Source: Lachnospiraceae bacterium UBA7050 (lineage in GTDB: Bacteria > Bacillota > Clostridia > Lachnospirales > Lachnospiraceae). From it: a stretch of DNA of 64,000 nucleotides. Location of the stretch: assembly GCA_002493905.1 (NCBI GenBank), contig DLAJ01000007.1:130295-194294 (forward strand), given 5' to 3'. Positions 25,969 through 34,369 of this stretch are shown piece by piece. The position numbers and the translations under genes were made by a program. Numbering within the stretch: the first letter of the stretch is position 1; each line of letters begins with the position of its first letter. The notes beneath the pieces were generated by a model, which was given only the letters and a program-made list of their open reading frames with translations, did not search any database and was not told where the DNA came from.

Positions 25969-26683
25969 CACGCAGTGTCCTGCACACATCGGTAAAGCAC
26001 GCAAAACGTATCCCGTTCTCCTTGAGCGCGCGATGCCCCTCTTTGAGCGACAGCAGATAGGCGGATAGTCCCTGATTGCTTGTCCCGCCATAATCCATGC
26101 GGATAAGCACCTCCGGGACATAGGCAAGCTTTACCTGACCGTCTTTTAAGCAGCGCACCATAAATTCATAGTCCGCCGAAATACGGTAATCCGTGCGGTA
26201 CAAGCCGTAACGCTCGTACACTTCCCTCCGTACATAAAACGTCGGATGTCCCGGCATCCAGCCAAGCCGCAGGCTTCCCTGCCCCTGCCGCCATTTTCTG
26301 ACCACTTTCCCGTCTCTTATGTAATCCAGATCGGCATGAACGCCATCCGCCTGTTCCCGCTCAACCGCTTCTACCAGCCTGCGCACGGCACAGGGTTTAC
26401 TAAATTCATCAAAGCAGCAGCCGATCAGATCCCCCCTGGCCATACGGATCCCTTTATTGATCGCATCATAAATTCCATGATCCGGCTCCGAACAGATTTT
26501 CATCCGTTCTCCAAACCATTCCTTCGCCTCATGAAGGACCTGACTCGTCCGGTCCGCAGACGCTCCGTCCACCACAATATATTCCAGTTCCTCGTAATCC
26601 TGCCTTTTTACCTGCCGGATCACCCGCTCCAGATGGTCTGCATCATTATAAGTTGCCGTAATAATTGAAACCTTCAGTCCCAT
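25949..26683 (-). CDS. glycosyltransferase family 2, WcaE-like
   Basis: A 244-residue GT-A enzyme. Family marks in order: VSIITATYNDADHLERVI at the start, YIVVDGASADRT (about residues 36-47), SEPDHGIYDAINKG with the DxD-like substitution, and ISADYEFMVR near 170. This subfamily includes colanic acid WcaE-type transferases. The ATG at 26683 has AAGGGAAG 8 nt upstream; two extra codons (TTG TCT) would start the longer frame at 26689. It is part of the minus-strand repeat-unit assembly set. Its 3' end is embedded in a 43-bp tandem array. Confidence 0.92.
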   Translation of the reverse strand: MGLKVSIITATYNDADHLERVIRQVKRQDYEELEYIVVDGASADRTSQVLHEAKEWFGERMKICSEPDHGIYDAINKGIRMARGDLIGCCFDEFSKPCAVRRLVEAVEREQADGVHADLDYIRDGKVVRKWRQGQGSLRLGWMPGHPTFYVRREVYERYGLYRTDYRISADYEFMVRCLKDGQVKLAYVPEVLIRMDYGGTSNQGLSAYLLSLKEGHRALKENGIRFACFTDVCRTLRVLRQFI

Positions 26684-26736
26684 AGACAAAGCTTCCCTTT
26701 TATCCCTGTATGGTGTACAGCCGCTTTTTCTCCTTT

Positions 26737-26784
26737 AAGTGCCTCTATTTTCAAGTGCCTCTATTTTCAAGTGCCTCTATCATA
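26737..26784. repeat. 16-bp tandem repeat, three copies
   Basis: AAGTGCCTCTATTTTC occurs at 26737 and 26753, and its start again at 26769, upstream of the GT2 gene starting at 26683. Confidence 0.9.
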
Positions 26785-26838
26785 CCACACTTTATTCCCG
26801 CGGGCAATGCGTCTAAGTCTGACGGGCCTTTCCGAATG

Positions 26839-26860
26839 TAACAGTTCAGGCTTCTGCCTC
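26839..26860. repeat. dispersed repeat D, copy 1
   Basis: TAACAGTTCAGGCTTCTGCC, related to 57721-57766 and 58189-58227 over its first 20 bp. Confidence 0.5.
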
Positions 26861-26866
26861 CCTGTT

Positions 26867-28714
26867 CTACAGATAATACGGCATCATTCCAAGCCTAAAG
26901 TTGGTGTACAGCAGCAGCCCTGTCATGACGGTAAACAAGATCATATGATAACTCTCCCCGTTCCGCTTCCAGACCAGCCTCCGGTTTGCAAGGCAGATGA
27001 AAAACGGAAACAGCACAGGCGTAAAATAACGGTTCTGAACGCCGTCGATCACCGGGCTTCCAACCGTATTAAAAGACAGATACAGCACCGTCCAGACAAC
27101 TGCCGACATACCAAATACCATGATGACAAACAACGCTTTATTTCCCCCGCTCAGGCATTCCTGCCGCTCATACGGACATCTGTAAAGCGCCGAAAAAAAT
27201 ACGGCTGCAAAGAAAATCCAAGTGCACAAGGTACCGGGCGTACCAAGATACGCGTACATCAAAAACTGATCCTTTCCTGTGAACCAGTCTGCAATCCTTA
27301 CAAACATAGAAGAAAGCAGCTGCCATGCATAGGAAAACGGAGCGCCGAAAATATGCCTGATCTGCCCCAGCATATTCGCGCCTTCCGTACGTATATCCCC
27401 CGCATGGGCGAGCGTCTCCGTAACGGAGCCGCCGACAGCAGATTTGCCAAGCACCTCATAGACCATAGACAGACAGAGCACCGTAAACGCTGCCCGAAAC
27501 ATCCATGCCGCACGCTTTGACGGGAACTTCTCATTTCCAAGGAACAACAGCACAAGCCCCATCAGCATATATACCGGTTTGGCATAACTGCCCACAATCA
27601 GGCACAGAATGATTGCCGCCATATTGCGCGGACGTACCCGTTCCTTCGGCGTAAAAAACTCATTGGCAGTCAAAACCATGGCAAGCAGCAGAAAGCTGTT
27701 TACGCAGGCATCATAACAAAACTGCGACGCGGAAAAAATGCTGTTCGGTAAAAGCGCAATGACTGTCACAAGCCCTTTCTTCTGCTTTGCCTTCCTGACC
27801 GCAAAAAAACACACCGCCGTATACATCAGCAGATTTCCGAATTTCCCGGCCATCAGCATCATGGCAAACGGCAGCTTCATCATTCTTGCCGCCGCAATAC
27901 AGACTGCCATCGGCAGATATGCGCGCCTGTCATAATAGATCATCTTCGTCTGCCGGTACACATCTGCCGTCTCAAAATCATGAATCCCCTGTAGATAGGA
28001 TTCCACCTGCATCCGCTCAAAACGGTTATGGAATTCCGGCACGGTCAGTGTCTTTAATTCCAAAACCGCCTCCGTATCATAGACGGTTCCGATATACGAA
28101 AGATTCCATGTCTTGCTGATATGGGTCTGCTCGTCATAGCTGATCTGATTAGTTCCCGTCATCAGAATGATCTGAAGCCCCGCAGTCAGCGCAATCACCG
28201 CAAATGCATACTCCGGTTTTTGGGAAACAACACGCCTGCCCATCCACAGAAACGCAGCCAGCCCGAACGTGGAAATTAAAAAGAATAGGCGGTACGGGCT
28301 CCATTCCATAAAATTTGCCGCGGTCATCAGGCCGTCTGCCGAAACAGCTTCGGAAAACACAAGCACAAGCTCCGCTGCCTCCGCACGCAGATTGATCACA
28401 CTCATGTCAAGCTTTGGCGAAATACTGCCCGCCCGCTCCGAAATTGTATTTCCCTGCCCGTCCAGCAATATGAGCCGGTAGTCCGTCACTTCCTCCACAT
28501 CCAGTTCCATGCGGACGGTCTTAACGTAACGTTCCCCCTGCAGGTCCAGACGTGTCTCTAAGCTCCCCGTCTCTATGGCAGTTTCTTTCTCATAGCATTC
28601 CTGAAACAACGCGTGCCGGTTAAAGAAAAGCCCTTCTATCAGCACGGAAAGCACAAGCACCGCCGCTGCCGCCAAAGGAATACGAACCATCCGCAGCCAT
28701 CCTCTTTCCTTCAT
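26867..28714 (-). CDS. DUF2142 membrane protein, GT-C like
   Basis: A 615-residue integral membrane protein of the DUF2142 family, thought to be GT-C glycosyltransferases using lipid-linked sugars outside the membrane. One helix near residue 20, an outer domain of about 120 residues, then some ten further helices. Family marks: YDEQTHISK (about 200-208) with acidic residues in the catalytic loop, and VQNRYFTPVLFP (about 569-580). GGAAGGAGG 7 nt before the ATG at 28714 fixes the start; a longer frame opens at 28777. The start overlaps the previous stop by 4 bp (ATGA). Confidence 0.87.
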   Translation of the reverse strand: MKERGWLRMVRIPLAAAAVLVLSVLIEGLFFNRHALFQECYEKETAIETGSLETRLDLQGERYVKTVRMELDVEEVTDYRLILLDGQGNTISERAGSISPKLDMSVINLRAEAAELVLVFSEAVSADGLMTAANFMEWSPYRLFFLISTFGLAAFLWMGRRVVSQKPEYAFAVIALTAGLQIILMTGTNQISYDEQTHISKTWNLSYIGTVYDTEAVLELKTLTVPEFHNRFERMQVESYLQGIHDFETADVYRQTKMIYYDRRAYLPMAVCIAAARMMKLPFAMMLMAGKFGNLLMYTAVCFFAVRKAKQKKGLVTVIALLPNSIFSASQFCYDACVNSFLLLAMVLTANEFFTPKERVRPRNMAAIILCLIVGSYAKPVYMLMGLVLLFLGNEKFPSKRAAWMFRAAFTVLCLSMVYEVLGKSAVGGSVTETLAHAGDIRTEGANMLGQIRHIFGAPFSYAWQLLSSMFVRIADWFTGKDQFLMYAYLGTPGTLCTWIFFAAVFFSALYRCPYERQECLSGGNKALFVIMVFGMSAVVWTVLYLSFNTVGSPVIDGVQNRYFTPVLFPFFICLANRRLVWKRNGESYHMILFTVMTGLLLYTNFRLGMMPYYL

Positions 28715-29370
28715 GCGCACGCCTCCTTCCCCGGTGCTTTCTCCATGCTCAGGGCGATACAGATAAGCAGAAGACATACCAGCTTGGCGTCAAACAACAG
28801 CGGATAAGTATCCCTCACAGTAACGTAATACAAAAGCAGGTCCCCGCCATAAACCTCTTCATTTACGACTGTCAGGCACTCCCCTATATCCCTGTCCGTT
28901 GCCACCAAGGAAGGATATGCTGTTTCCCCTTCCGCCGGGACATAGCGAATGGCAAACGAAAGCTCTCCGCTAAGCTCCCCTTCATGGGGCAGTGCAATAT
29001 AGGTATAAGCTCTCCGCAGTTCTGCATTCAGCGGCGCGCTTCCCTGCCCTGCATAAACCCGCTCTCCCCCTTCATCCATACACCATACGTCGACTAAGAG
29101 TACGCCTCCGGGACAGTTTTCAGAACCCCAGTCGGCACAAGGCTGTATGCCGTCCACGGTCTGGTCCCCCGCCGAAAAAGAAAAGAGCACGGTCGTATCC
29201 GGTGTCAGCACGATCTCTCTCTCCTGTTCCCCGTCCTCCAGCCTCACATGCAGCTCCCTGGTATCATACGCAGTTTTAGGAAACAGACTGCTCCACACAA
29301 AAACAAGCGCCGCCAGCGCGGCGCCTGTCCATGTCCATATTCGTTTTCTGTTCAGTATTAAGTCCTTCAT
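28711..29370 (-). CDS. bitopic membrane protein, partner of DUF2142
   Basis: A 219-residue protein with a hydrophobic helix near each end (about residues 13-32 and 190-207) and a 150-residue predicted extracellular beta-rich domain in between. I recognise no family. It is coupled to the DUF2142 gene by a 4-bp overlap and its layout resembles the N-terminal outer domain of that neighbour, so it may be an accessory subunit. It starts 10 bp downstream of leuA, but nothing functionally links it to leucine synthesis. Confidence 0.75.
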   Translation of the reverse strand: MKDLILNRKRIWTWTGAALAALVFVWSSLFPKTAYDTRELHVRLEDGEQEREIVLTPDTTVLFSFSAGDQTVDGIQPCADWGSENCPGGVLLVDVWCMDEGGERVYAGQGSAPLNAELRRAYTYIALPHEGELSGELSFAIRYVPAEGETAYPSLVATDRDIGECLTVVNEEVYGGDLLLYYVTVRDTYPLLFDAKLVCLLLICIALSMEKAPGKEACA

Positions 29371-29379
29371 ACGTCCGCC

Positions 29380-31059
29380 TTACTTTTTCCCAAGCTCCAG
29401 TCTGTTAACCGCCGAGAATATAGCGCGCACGGACGCGCGGGTAATATTCGAGCTGACGCCGACGCCATAAGTAACTCTTCCATCGTCCGCACTCAGAAGA
29501 TGAATATAGGCAGCCGCCTGTGAATTTGAACCGCTCTGCAGCGCATGCTCCTCGTAGTCCAGAATCTTAATCGCAAACCCCAGCGACTCCTGCAGTCCGC
29601 GCTGTACCGCGTCAAGCGGTCCGTTTCCGACTGCCGTATACGTTTTTTCTTCACCATGATCGGTATAAAGAACCGTCACCTTCGTATCAAACTGCGACTC
29701 GGTCTCTCCGCTTAAGTCGTCCACCCTAAGTCTGCGGAAATGAATCGGCTCCTTCCGGTCGAGATACTCCCTGCGGAAATTTTCCATAATCAGGTCGGGC
29801 GAAACTTCTCCCTGTTTCTCCGAAATCTCCTGAATGACATTTGCAAACTCTCTCTGCATTCCCTTCGGAAGCTTGAACCCAAAATATGTGTCCATTACAA
29901 AGGCGACGCCGCCCTTGCCCGACTGGGAATTAATGCGCACGATCGGCTCATATTCCCTGCCGATGTCTGCGGGGTCAATCGGCAGATACGGCACCTCCCA
30001 ATACTCGTTTCCACGCTCGCGCATCGCCTTGATCCCCTTGTTGATCGCATCCTGATGCGAACCGGAAAACGCCGTAAACACCAGCTTGCCCGCATAGGGA
30101 TGACGCGGATGGATCGGAATCTTACAGCAGCGCTCATAAATCTCAATACTTTCGTTCACATGCTCAATCTTCAATTCAGGATCAATGCCTTGGGAAAACA
30201 TGTTGTAAGCAACATTCAGTACATCCACATTTCCGGTCCGCTCCCCGTTTCCAAACAACGTTCCCTCTACACGTTCCGCGCCTGCCAGCATGGCAAGCTC
30301 TGCAGAAGCAACGCCGGTTCCCCTGTCGTTATGCGGATGCACGCTCAAAATAATGCTCTCCCGGTTCTTAAAATGCCGGTTCATCCACTCAATCCGGTCC
30401 GCATACACATTCGGCGTCGTCATCTCAACCGTGGACGGCAGATTGATGATGATCGGGTTCTCTTTCTCCGCTCCCCATGTCTCCTGTACCGCCGTACAGA
30501 TTTCCAGAGAATAATCCAACTCGGTTCCCGTAAAGCTTTCCGGTGAATATTCCAATATAATTTTTCCCGGAAAATCAGCGGCATGCTGTTTTACCCACTT
30601 TGTACCCTGCACCGCAATCTGCGTGATCTCATCACGGTTCATGCCGAATACGACGTCCCTCTGCAATGTGGAAGTCGAATTATAAATATGCACGATTGCC
30701 TGACGGCATCCTTCAATGGCCTCAAACGTGCGCGCAATCTGCTCCTCACGGCACTGGGAAAGCACCTGCACCTTCACATCATCAGGAATCAGCCGCCGTT
30801 CCACTAACTGGCGCAGAAAATCATACTCAATCTGGCTTGCAGCCGGAAATCCAATTTCAATCTCCTTAAATCCCAGCTTCACAAGATACTCAAACATCTC
30901 AATTTTCTCACCCACCACCATTGGGTCAATGAGTGCCTGATTTCCATCACGCAGGTCCACGCTGCACCAGATAGGCGCCTTCTGTATTTCCTTGTCCGGC
31001 CACTCCCGTTCCGGATAGTCAACAACCGGATTTCTCTTGTAACGCTGATAATTTAACAT
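29380..31059 (-). CDS. leuA: 2-isopropylmalate synthase, long LeuA2 form
   Basis: Condenses acetyl-CoA with 2-ketoisovalerate, the first step of leucine synthesis. 559 residues with the HMGL-like catalytic domain (SVDLRDGNQALIDP, about residues 33-46; HPHNDRGTGVA, about 244-254; FSGSHQDAI) and the C-terminal LeuA allosteric domain (about 430-555, with SSNITRASVRAIFSAVNRL) that senses leucine. The YPEREWPDKEI N-terminus is typical of the LeuA2 branch. GGAGGG with a 7-nt gap precedes the ATG. The usual leuBCD genes are not adjacent. No T-box was recognised; instead a perfect three-way-junction palindrome lies upstream (31116-31163). Confidence 0.95.
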   Translation of the reverse strand: MLNYQRYKRNPVVDYPEREWPDKEIQKAPIWCSVDLRDGNQALIDPMVVGEKIEMFEYLVKLGFKEIEIGFPAASQIEYDFLRQLVERRLIPDDVKVQVLSQCREEQIARTFEAIEGCRQAIVHIYNSTSTLQRDVVFGMNRDEITQIAVQGTKWVKQHAADFPGKIILEYSPESFTGTELDYSLEICTAVQETWGAEKENPIIINLPSTVEMTTPNVYADRIEWMNRHFKNRESIILSVHPHNDRGTGVASAELAMLAGAERVEGTLFGNGERTGNVDVLNVAYNMFSQGIDPELKIEHVNESIEIYERCCKIPIHPRHPYAGKLVFTAFSGSHQDAINKGIKAMRERGNEYWEVPYLPIDPADIGREYEPIVRINSQSGKGGVAFVMDTYFGFKLPKGMQREFANVIQEISEKQGEVSPDLIMENFRREYLDRKEPIHFRRLRVDDLSGETESQFDTKVTVLYTDHGEEKTYTAVGNGPLDAVQRGLQESLGFAIKILDYEEHALQSGSNSQAAAYIHLLSADDGRVTYGVGVSSNITRASVRAIFSAVNRLELGKK

Positions 31060-31115
31060 AACTTTTCCCTCCGACTTCTATTTCATATTTGAACTGCTTC
31101 TTTCTGCGGCAAGCT

Positions 31116-31163
31116 GCGATGAGCAGCTGCGTAATGCAGGAGCGCGGGACTCCTGCTCATCGC
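31116..31163. repeat. perfect three-way-junction palindrome
   Basis: Outer arms GCGATGAGCAG and CTGCTCATCGC enclose two contiguous hairpins, CTGC-GTAAT-GCAG and GAG-CGCGGGA-CTC, with no unpaired base at the junction. It lies in the 156-bp leuA to HPr gap. Confidence 0.85.
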
Positions 31164-31173
31164 GCAAAATAAA

Positions 31174-31200
31174 ATCAGCCCGAAACCATTCCGGGCTGAT
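31174..31200 (-). terminator. terminator of the HPr gene
   Basis: Nine-bp stem (ATCAGCCCG / CGGGCTGAT), nine-nt loop, then TTTATTTTG on the minus strand. It isolates the HPr gene from leuA. Confidence 0.88.
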
Positions 31201-31215
31201 ATCAAACATGCGGCT

Positions 31216-31479
31216 TTATTCTCCGAGACCACTCTCTATCGCATTGACAAGTGTCTTTAAGGCCTCATCTTCATCCTCACCCTCGCAGGTGAATTCAATC
31301 TCATCACCACATTTCACACATGCGCCAAGCACGCTTAGAACGCTTTTGGCATTTGCTGTATTTTCCCGAAAGGTAAACGTAATCAACGATTTGAACTGCA
31401 TGGCCTCCTTACATAGGATGCCGGCAGGTCTTAGATGTAGTCCCGTCGGATTCTTAATCACTACCTTCTGGCTTACCAT
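31216..31479 (-). CDS. ptsH: HPr phosphocarrier protein
   Basis: Carries phosphate from enzyme I to sugar-specific EII proteins of the PTS and, when phosphorylated on serine, takes part in carbon control. 87 residues, the usual size. The phospho-histidine is His15 in GLHLRPAG and the regulatory serine is Ser46 in NAKSVLSVLG, so both phosphorylation routes are open. It is monocistronic, with its own promoter (31554-31582) and terminator; enzyme I (ptsI) is not adjacent. A second, degenerate HPr-like protein is encoded at 59795-60025. Confidence 0.92.
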   Translation of the reverse strand: MVSQKVVIKNPTGLHLRPAGILCKEAMQFKSLITFTFRENTANAKSVLSVLGACVKCGDEIEFTCEGEDEDEALKTLVNAIESGLGE

Positions 31480-31553
31480 AATTGCATACCTCCACTTCTG
31501 TCTTCTTTGGAGCCGAATCGACCATAACCCCCACGATTACTGTCAATACGACT

Positions 31554-31582
31554 AGTATAGCATTTTCGCAAAGTAATCACAA
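31554..31582 (-). promoter_or_regulatory. promoter of the HPr gene
   Basis: Minus-strand TTGTGA (31577-31582), 17 bp, TATACT (31554-31559). GGAGG precedes the start codon. Confidence 0.65.
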
Positions 31583-31590
31583 GCTTTTCT

Positions 31591-32940
31591 TTACAGCATA
31601 ATATTCTGAATCAGATCGGCAAGCTTCTGCGCCTCCCTCTGAATCATTGCCTGATCCTTGCCCTCAATCATCACACGGACAAGCGGTTCTGTTCCAGACG
31701 GACGGATAAGCACCCTGCCCTCGCCCTCAAACATCCGGTTTAATTCCGCGATAGCGGCAGCGATCTCCGGATATTCCATGTAGCTCTCCTTCTTATGATT
31801 AGGAACCTTCGCATTCACAAGCGCCTGCGGAAGTACCTCCATCACGGAGGAAAGCTCGGACAGCGGTTTCCCGGTTTCCACAAGCACCTGCAGCAGATGC
31901 AGCGCGCTTAACAGACCGTCCCCCGTCGTATTTTCATCCAAAAAGATAATATGCCCCGACTGTTCACCGCCAAGGTTCGCTCCAACCTCTTTCATCCGCT
32001 CAAGCACATAGCGGTCGCCCACCTTCGTCTGCTCAATCTCAATGCCTCGTTCCTTCGCCATCAGTGTAAAACCGAGATTGCTCATAACCGTCACGACGAT
32101 CATGTCTTTTTTGAGCGTTCCGTTATTCTTCATATGGTTCCCGATGATCGCCATGATCTGATCTCCGTCCACCACTCTGCCGTTTTCATCGACAGCAAGC
32201 AGACGGTCGGCATCACCGTCAAACGCAAGCCCCAAAGCGGCCTTTTCATAGACGACGCGTGCCTTCAGTTCTTCCAGATGCGTGGAACCGCAGTTGGCAT
32301 TGATATTCGTGCCGTCCGGACTATTATGGATTGCCACAATATTCCCGCCAAGCTCCTTTAACGCCTCCACAGACGTATAGTAAGCGGCGCCTTCCGCACA
32401 GTCCACAACAATCTTCATTCCGTCTAAGTTGACCGGAACAGACTGAAGCGCATGATTGATATACTCTTCGCGTGCGTCTGTCCGGTATTTAATCTTCCCA
32501 ACCGAGGAGCCGGTCGGAAACTTCACACCCTTCATATCCGAACGGATCAGGTCCTCAATCTCATCCTCCAAAGAATCCGGCAGCTTATAGCCATTGCCGT
32601 CAAAAAATTTGATTCCGTTAAATTCTACCGGATTATGCGACGCGGATATCACGACGCCCGCATCCACCTTGTATTTTCTTGTCAGATATGCAATCGCCGG
32701 CGTTGGAAGCACGCCGACATAAACTGCATTCGCTCCCACGGAGCATGCACCTGCCATCAATGCGTTGGCAAGCATGCCGCCTGATATTCTCGTATCACAC
32801 CCAACCATGATCGTCGGTTTGTGATCGCGCTCTTTCGTCAACACATAAGCCCCCGCCTGCCCAAGCTGCATCGCCAAAAGCGGCGTCAGCTCCTCATTTG
32901 CAACACCTCTCACTCCATCCGTTCCAAACAATCTCGCCAT
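31591..32940 (-). CDS. glmM: phosphoglucosamine mutase
   Basis: Interconverts glucosamine 6-phosphate and 1-phosphate for peptidoglycan and other wall sugars. 449 residues of the alpha-D-phosphohexomutase fold: catalytic phosphoserine Ser101 in SASHNP, metal-binding DGDADR (about residues 241-246), sugar-binding GGEQSGHI (about 323-330), phosphate-binding RPSGTEP near the end. It is the last gene of the cdaA-cdaR-glmM operon, a conserved Firmicutes arrangement in which GlmM can bind and inhibit the diadenylate cyclase CdaA, linking wall synthesis to c-di-AMP. The gap to cdaR is 22 bp. Confidence 0.96.
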   Translation of the reverse strand: MARLFGTDGVRGVANEELTPLLAMQLGQAGAYVLTKERDHKPTIMVGCDTRISGGMLANALMAGACSVGANAVYVGVLPTPAIAYLTRKYKVDAGVVISASHNPVEFNGIKFFDGNGYKLPDSLEDEIEDLIRSDMKGVKFPTGSSVGKIKYRTDAREEYINHALQSVPVNLDGMKIVVDCAEGAAYYTSVEALKELGGNIVAIHNSPDGTNINANCGSTHLEELKARVVYEKAALGLAFDGDADRLLAVDENGRVVDGDQIMAIIGNHMKNNGTLKKDMIVVTVMSNLGFTLMAKERGIEIEQTKVGDRYVLERMKEVGANLGGEQSGHIIFLDENTTGDGLLSALHLLQVLVETGKPLSELSSVMEVLPQALVNAKVPNHKKESYMEYPEIAAAIAELNRMFEGEGRVLIRPSGTEPLVRVMIEGKDQAMIQREAQKLADLIQNIML

Positions 32941-32962
32941 TTTATCAAAATTCCTTTCTGCG

Positions 32963-34255
32963 TTACGATTCCTCTTCTTCCTCCACAGTCTTTGTCAGAT
33001 GAATGGATATATACAGCCTCTGCATCTGTGTCACACGATCCGGCATAACAAAGGATGCCTCAACCGAATAGACACCATCCTCAGGCTCTGTGATATTCTG
33101 CTGTTCAAAATACGCACCAAGATCAACTTCACCTACAAAGTTTTCCTCATTCACGCCTTCCATCACAGTCGGGATTGCCCTGACGCTGATGGATGAGCCG
33201 CTGACATCCACAATCTCATATTCATAGCCTTCCGGCACATTCAGAATCCGGATACGCTCTTCCGGGATCGGCACACTCGTCGTCTCCAGCGCTTCGATCT
33301 CCACCATCACGCCCAGAAGTCCGGTATGCTCTTCATCCGTAACAATCTCGACGCCCTCCGGCAGATAATCCGCCACAGTGATCAGCGCGTGCAGGGAATC
33401 TGTCTGTCCCGTAACATTGAGCGCCTCCGCCGGAATTTCAATGTTAGAAATCGTATCCAGTACGCCCTGCGGACCCGCAATCGTAATCTTATCATAGGTT
33501 CCCGTGATCCTGCCCGTCATCTCATAGCCTTCCGCAGGCGTACCGGAAACATGATAGACAAACGGCACACTCTTGGTTGCAAGAATGGAAACCTTCACTT
33601 CCACAGATGAAATATTATACTGAATGCTGTCATCCTCAATCCGCTTCCCATCCGCATCATAAAGAACAATGCTTGCCGTCGTGCTCACATCGCTGATCAT
33701 GCCCGTTACATCTACGACCGCCTGTACGAGATGAACTCTCTCGATCACGGATTCCGGTCCTCTTAAACGCACGACCGTCTGTCCGGCTGTCACCGTTCCG
33801 GTGAGATAACCGTCCGCGGGCATGCCGACCGTGGAAACCTGGATCGGAAACTGCTTCTGTTTGACGTCTTCAATATTCAATTTCAAAAATTCTGTATTGG
33901 AGCTGATACTGTCAATCTGATTGCTGTAACGATTGCTCGACAATTTGATCGTCACCAGATTCGTGACGCTGACCTCGGACAGATCGGCGACCGCATGAAT
34001 ATTATCCCTGTCAAGCTGATCTAACACCGAGCGCTTTGCACGCACAGTCACATTGACCGTATTCGTATTGTCTAATATCTGGTAGACCTTTCCCTCATCG
34101 GTAATGGCATCCGTATTGATCAGTTCAACCGGAATCCCCACAAACCTCTGCTCGTCGATCGGATCGTTGATATTCATGACGATCAGCCAGAGAATGGACG
34201 CACAGATGACCGAAAGGAATTTCAGCCCCAGATTTTGTGTGAACCATTTTTTCAT
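32963..34255 (-). CDS. cdaR: YbbR-domain regulator of diadenylate cyclase
   Basis: A 430-residue protein anchored by one N-terminal helix (about residues 8-26) with four YbbR repeats outside the membrane; repeats are visible as recurring V-x-V-R-G/A-K/P-x-S-V/E-I-D motifs (about 40-330). CdaR proteins bind CdaA in the membrane and adjust its activity. The ATG at 34255 follows GGGAG by 7 nt; a longer frame opens at 34303 within a repeat element. It lies 114 bp downstream of cdaA, with a 60-bp structured repeat in between. A Ser/acidic C-terminal tail ends the protein. Confidence 0.93.
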   Translation of the reverse strand: MKKWFTQNLGLKFLSVICASILWLIVMNINDPIDEQRFVGIPVELINTDAITDEGKVYQILDNTNTVNVTVRAKRSVLDQLDRDNIHAVADLSEVSVTNLVTIKLSSNRYSNQIDSISSNTEFLKLNIEDVKQKQFPIQVSTVGMPADGYLTGTVTAGQTVVRLRGPESVIERVHLVQAVVDVTGMISDVSTTASIVLYDADGKRIEDDSIQYNISSVEVKVSILATKSVPFVYHVSGTPAEGYEMTGRITGTYDKITIAGPQGVLDTISNIEIPAEALNVTGQTDSLHALITVADYLPEGVEIVTDEEHTGLLGVMVEIEALETTSVPIPEERIRILNVPEGYEYEIVDVSGSSISVRAIPTVMEGVNEENFVGEVDLGAYFEQQNITEPEDGVYSVEASFVMPDRVTQMQRLYISIHLTKTVEEEEES

Positions 34256-34266
34256 GCTTACACTCC

Positions 34267-34325
34267 CGCATATCGCAGGCAAATGCCTGCGATATTGCAC
34301 CAATAAGTAGTTTGAAAGGAGCTTC
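34267..34325. repeat. dispersed element C, copy 1
   Basis: A hairpin (ATCGCAGGC / GCCTGCGAT) followed by ATTGCACCAATAAGTAGTTT and GAAAGGA. Copy 2 is at 36872-36930; their hairpins differ by a G-T wobble change. It lies just upstream of cdaR. Confidence 0.88.
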
Positions 34326-34369
34326 CAGACTTACACCCCTTCGTCAATGAATCGTTTGAAAGTTTACTT

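Noticed and set aside
29740..30546. 268-codon plus-strand frame
   Set aside because: Antisense shadow of leuA, without ribosome site or recognisable domain.
31060..31173. T-box or leucine attenuator before leuA
   Set aside because: No T-box core sequence and no run of leucine codons in a leader frame; only the three-way palindrome is seen.
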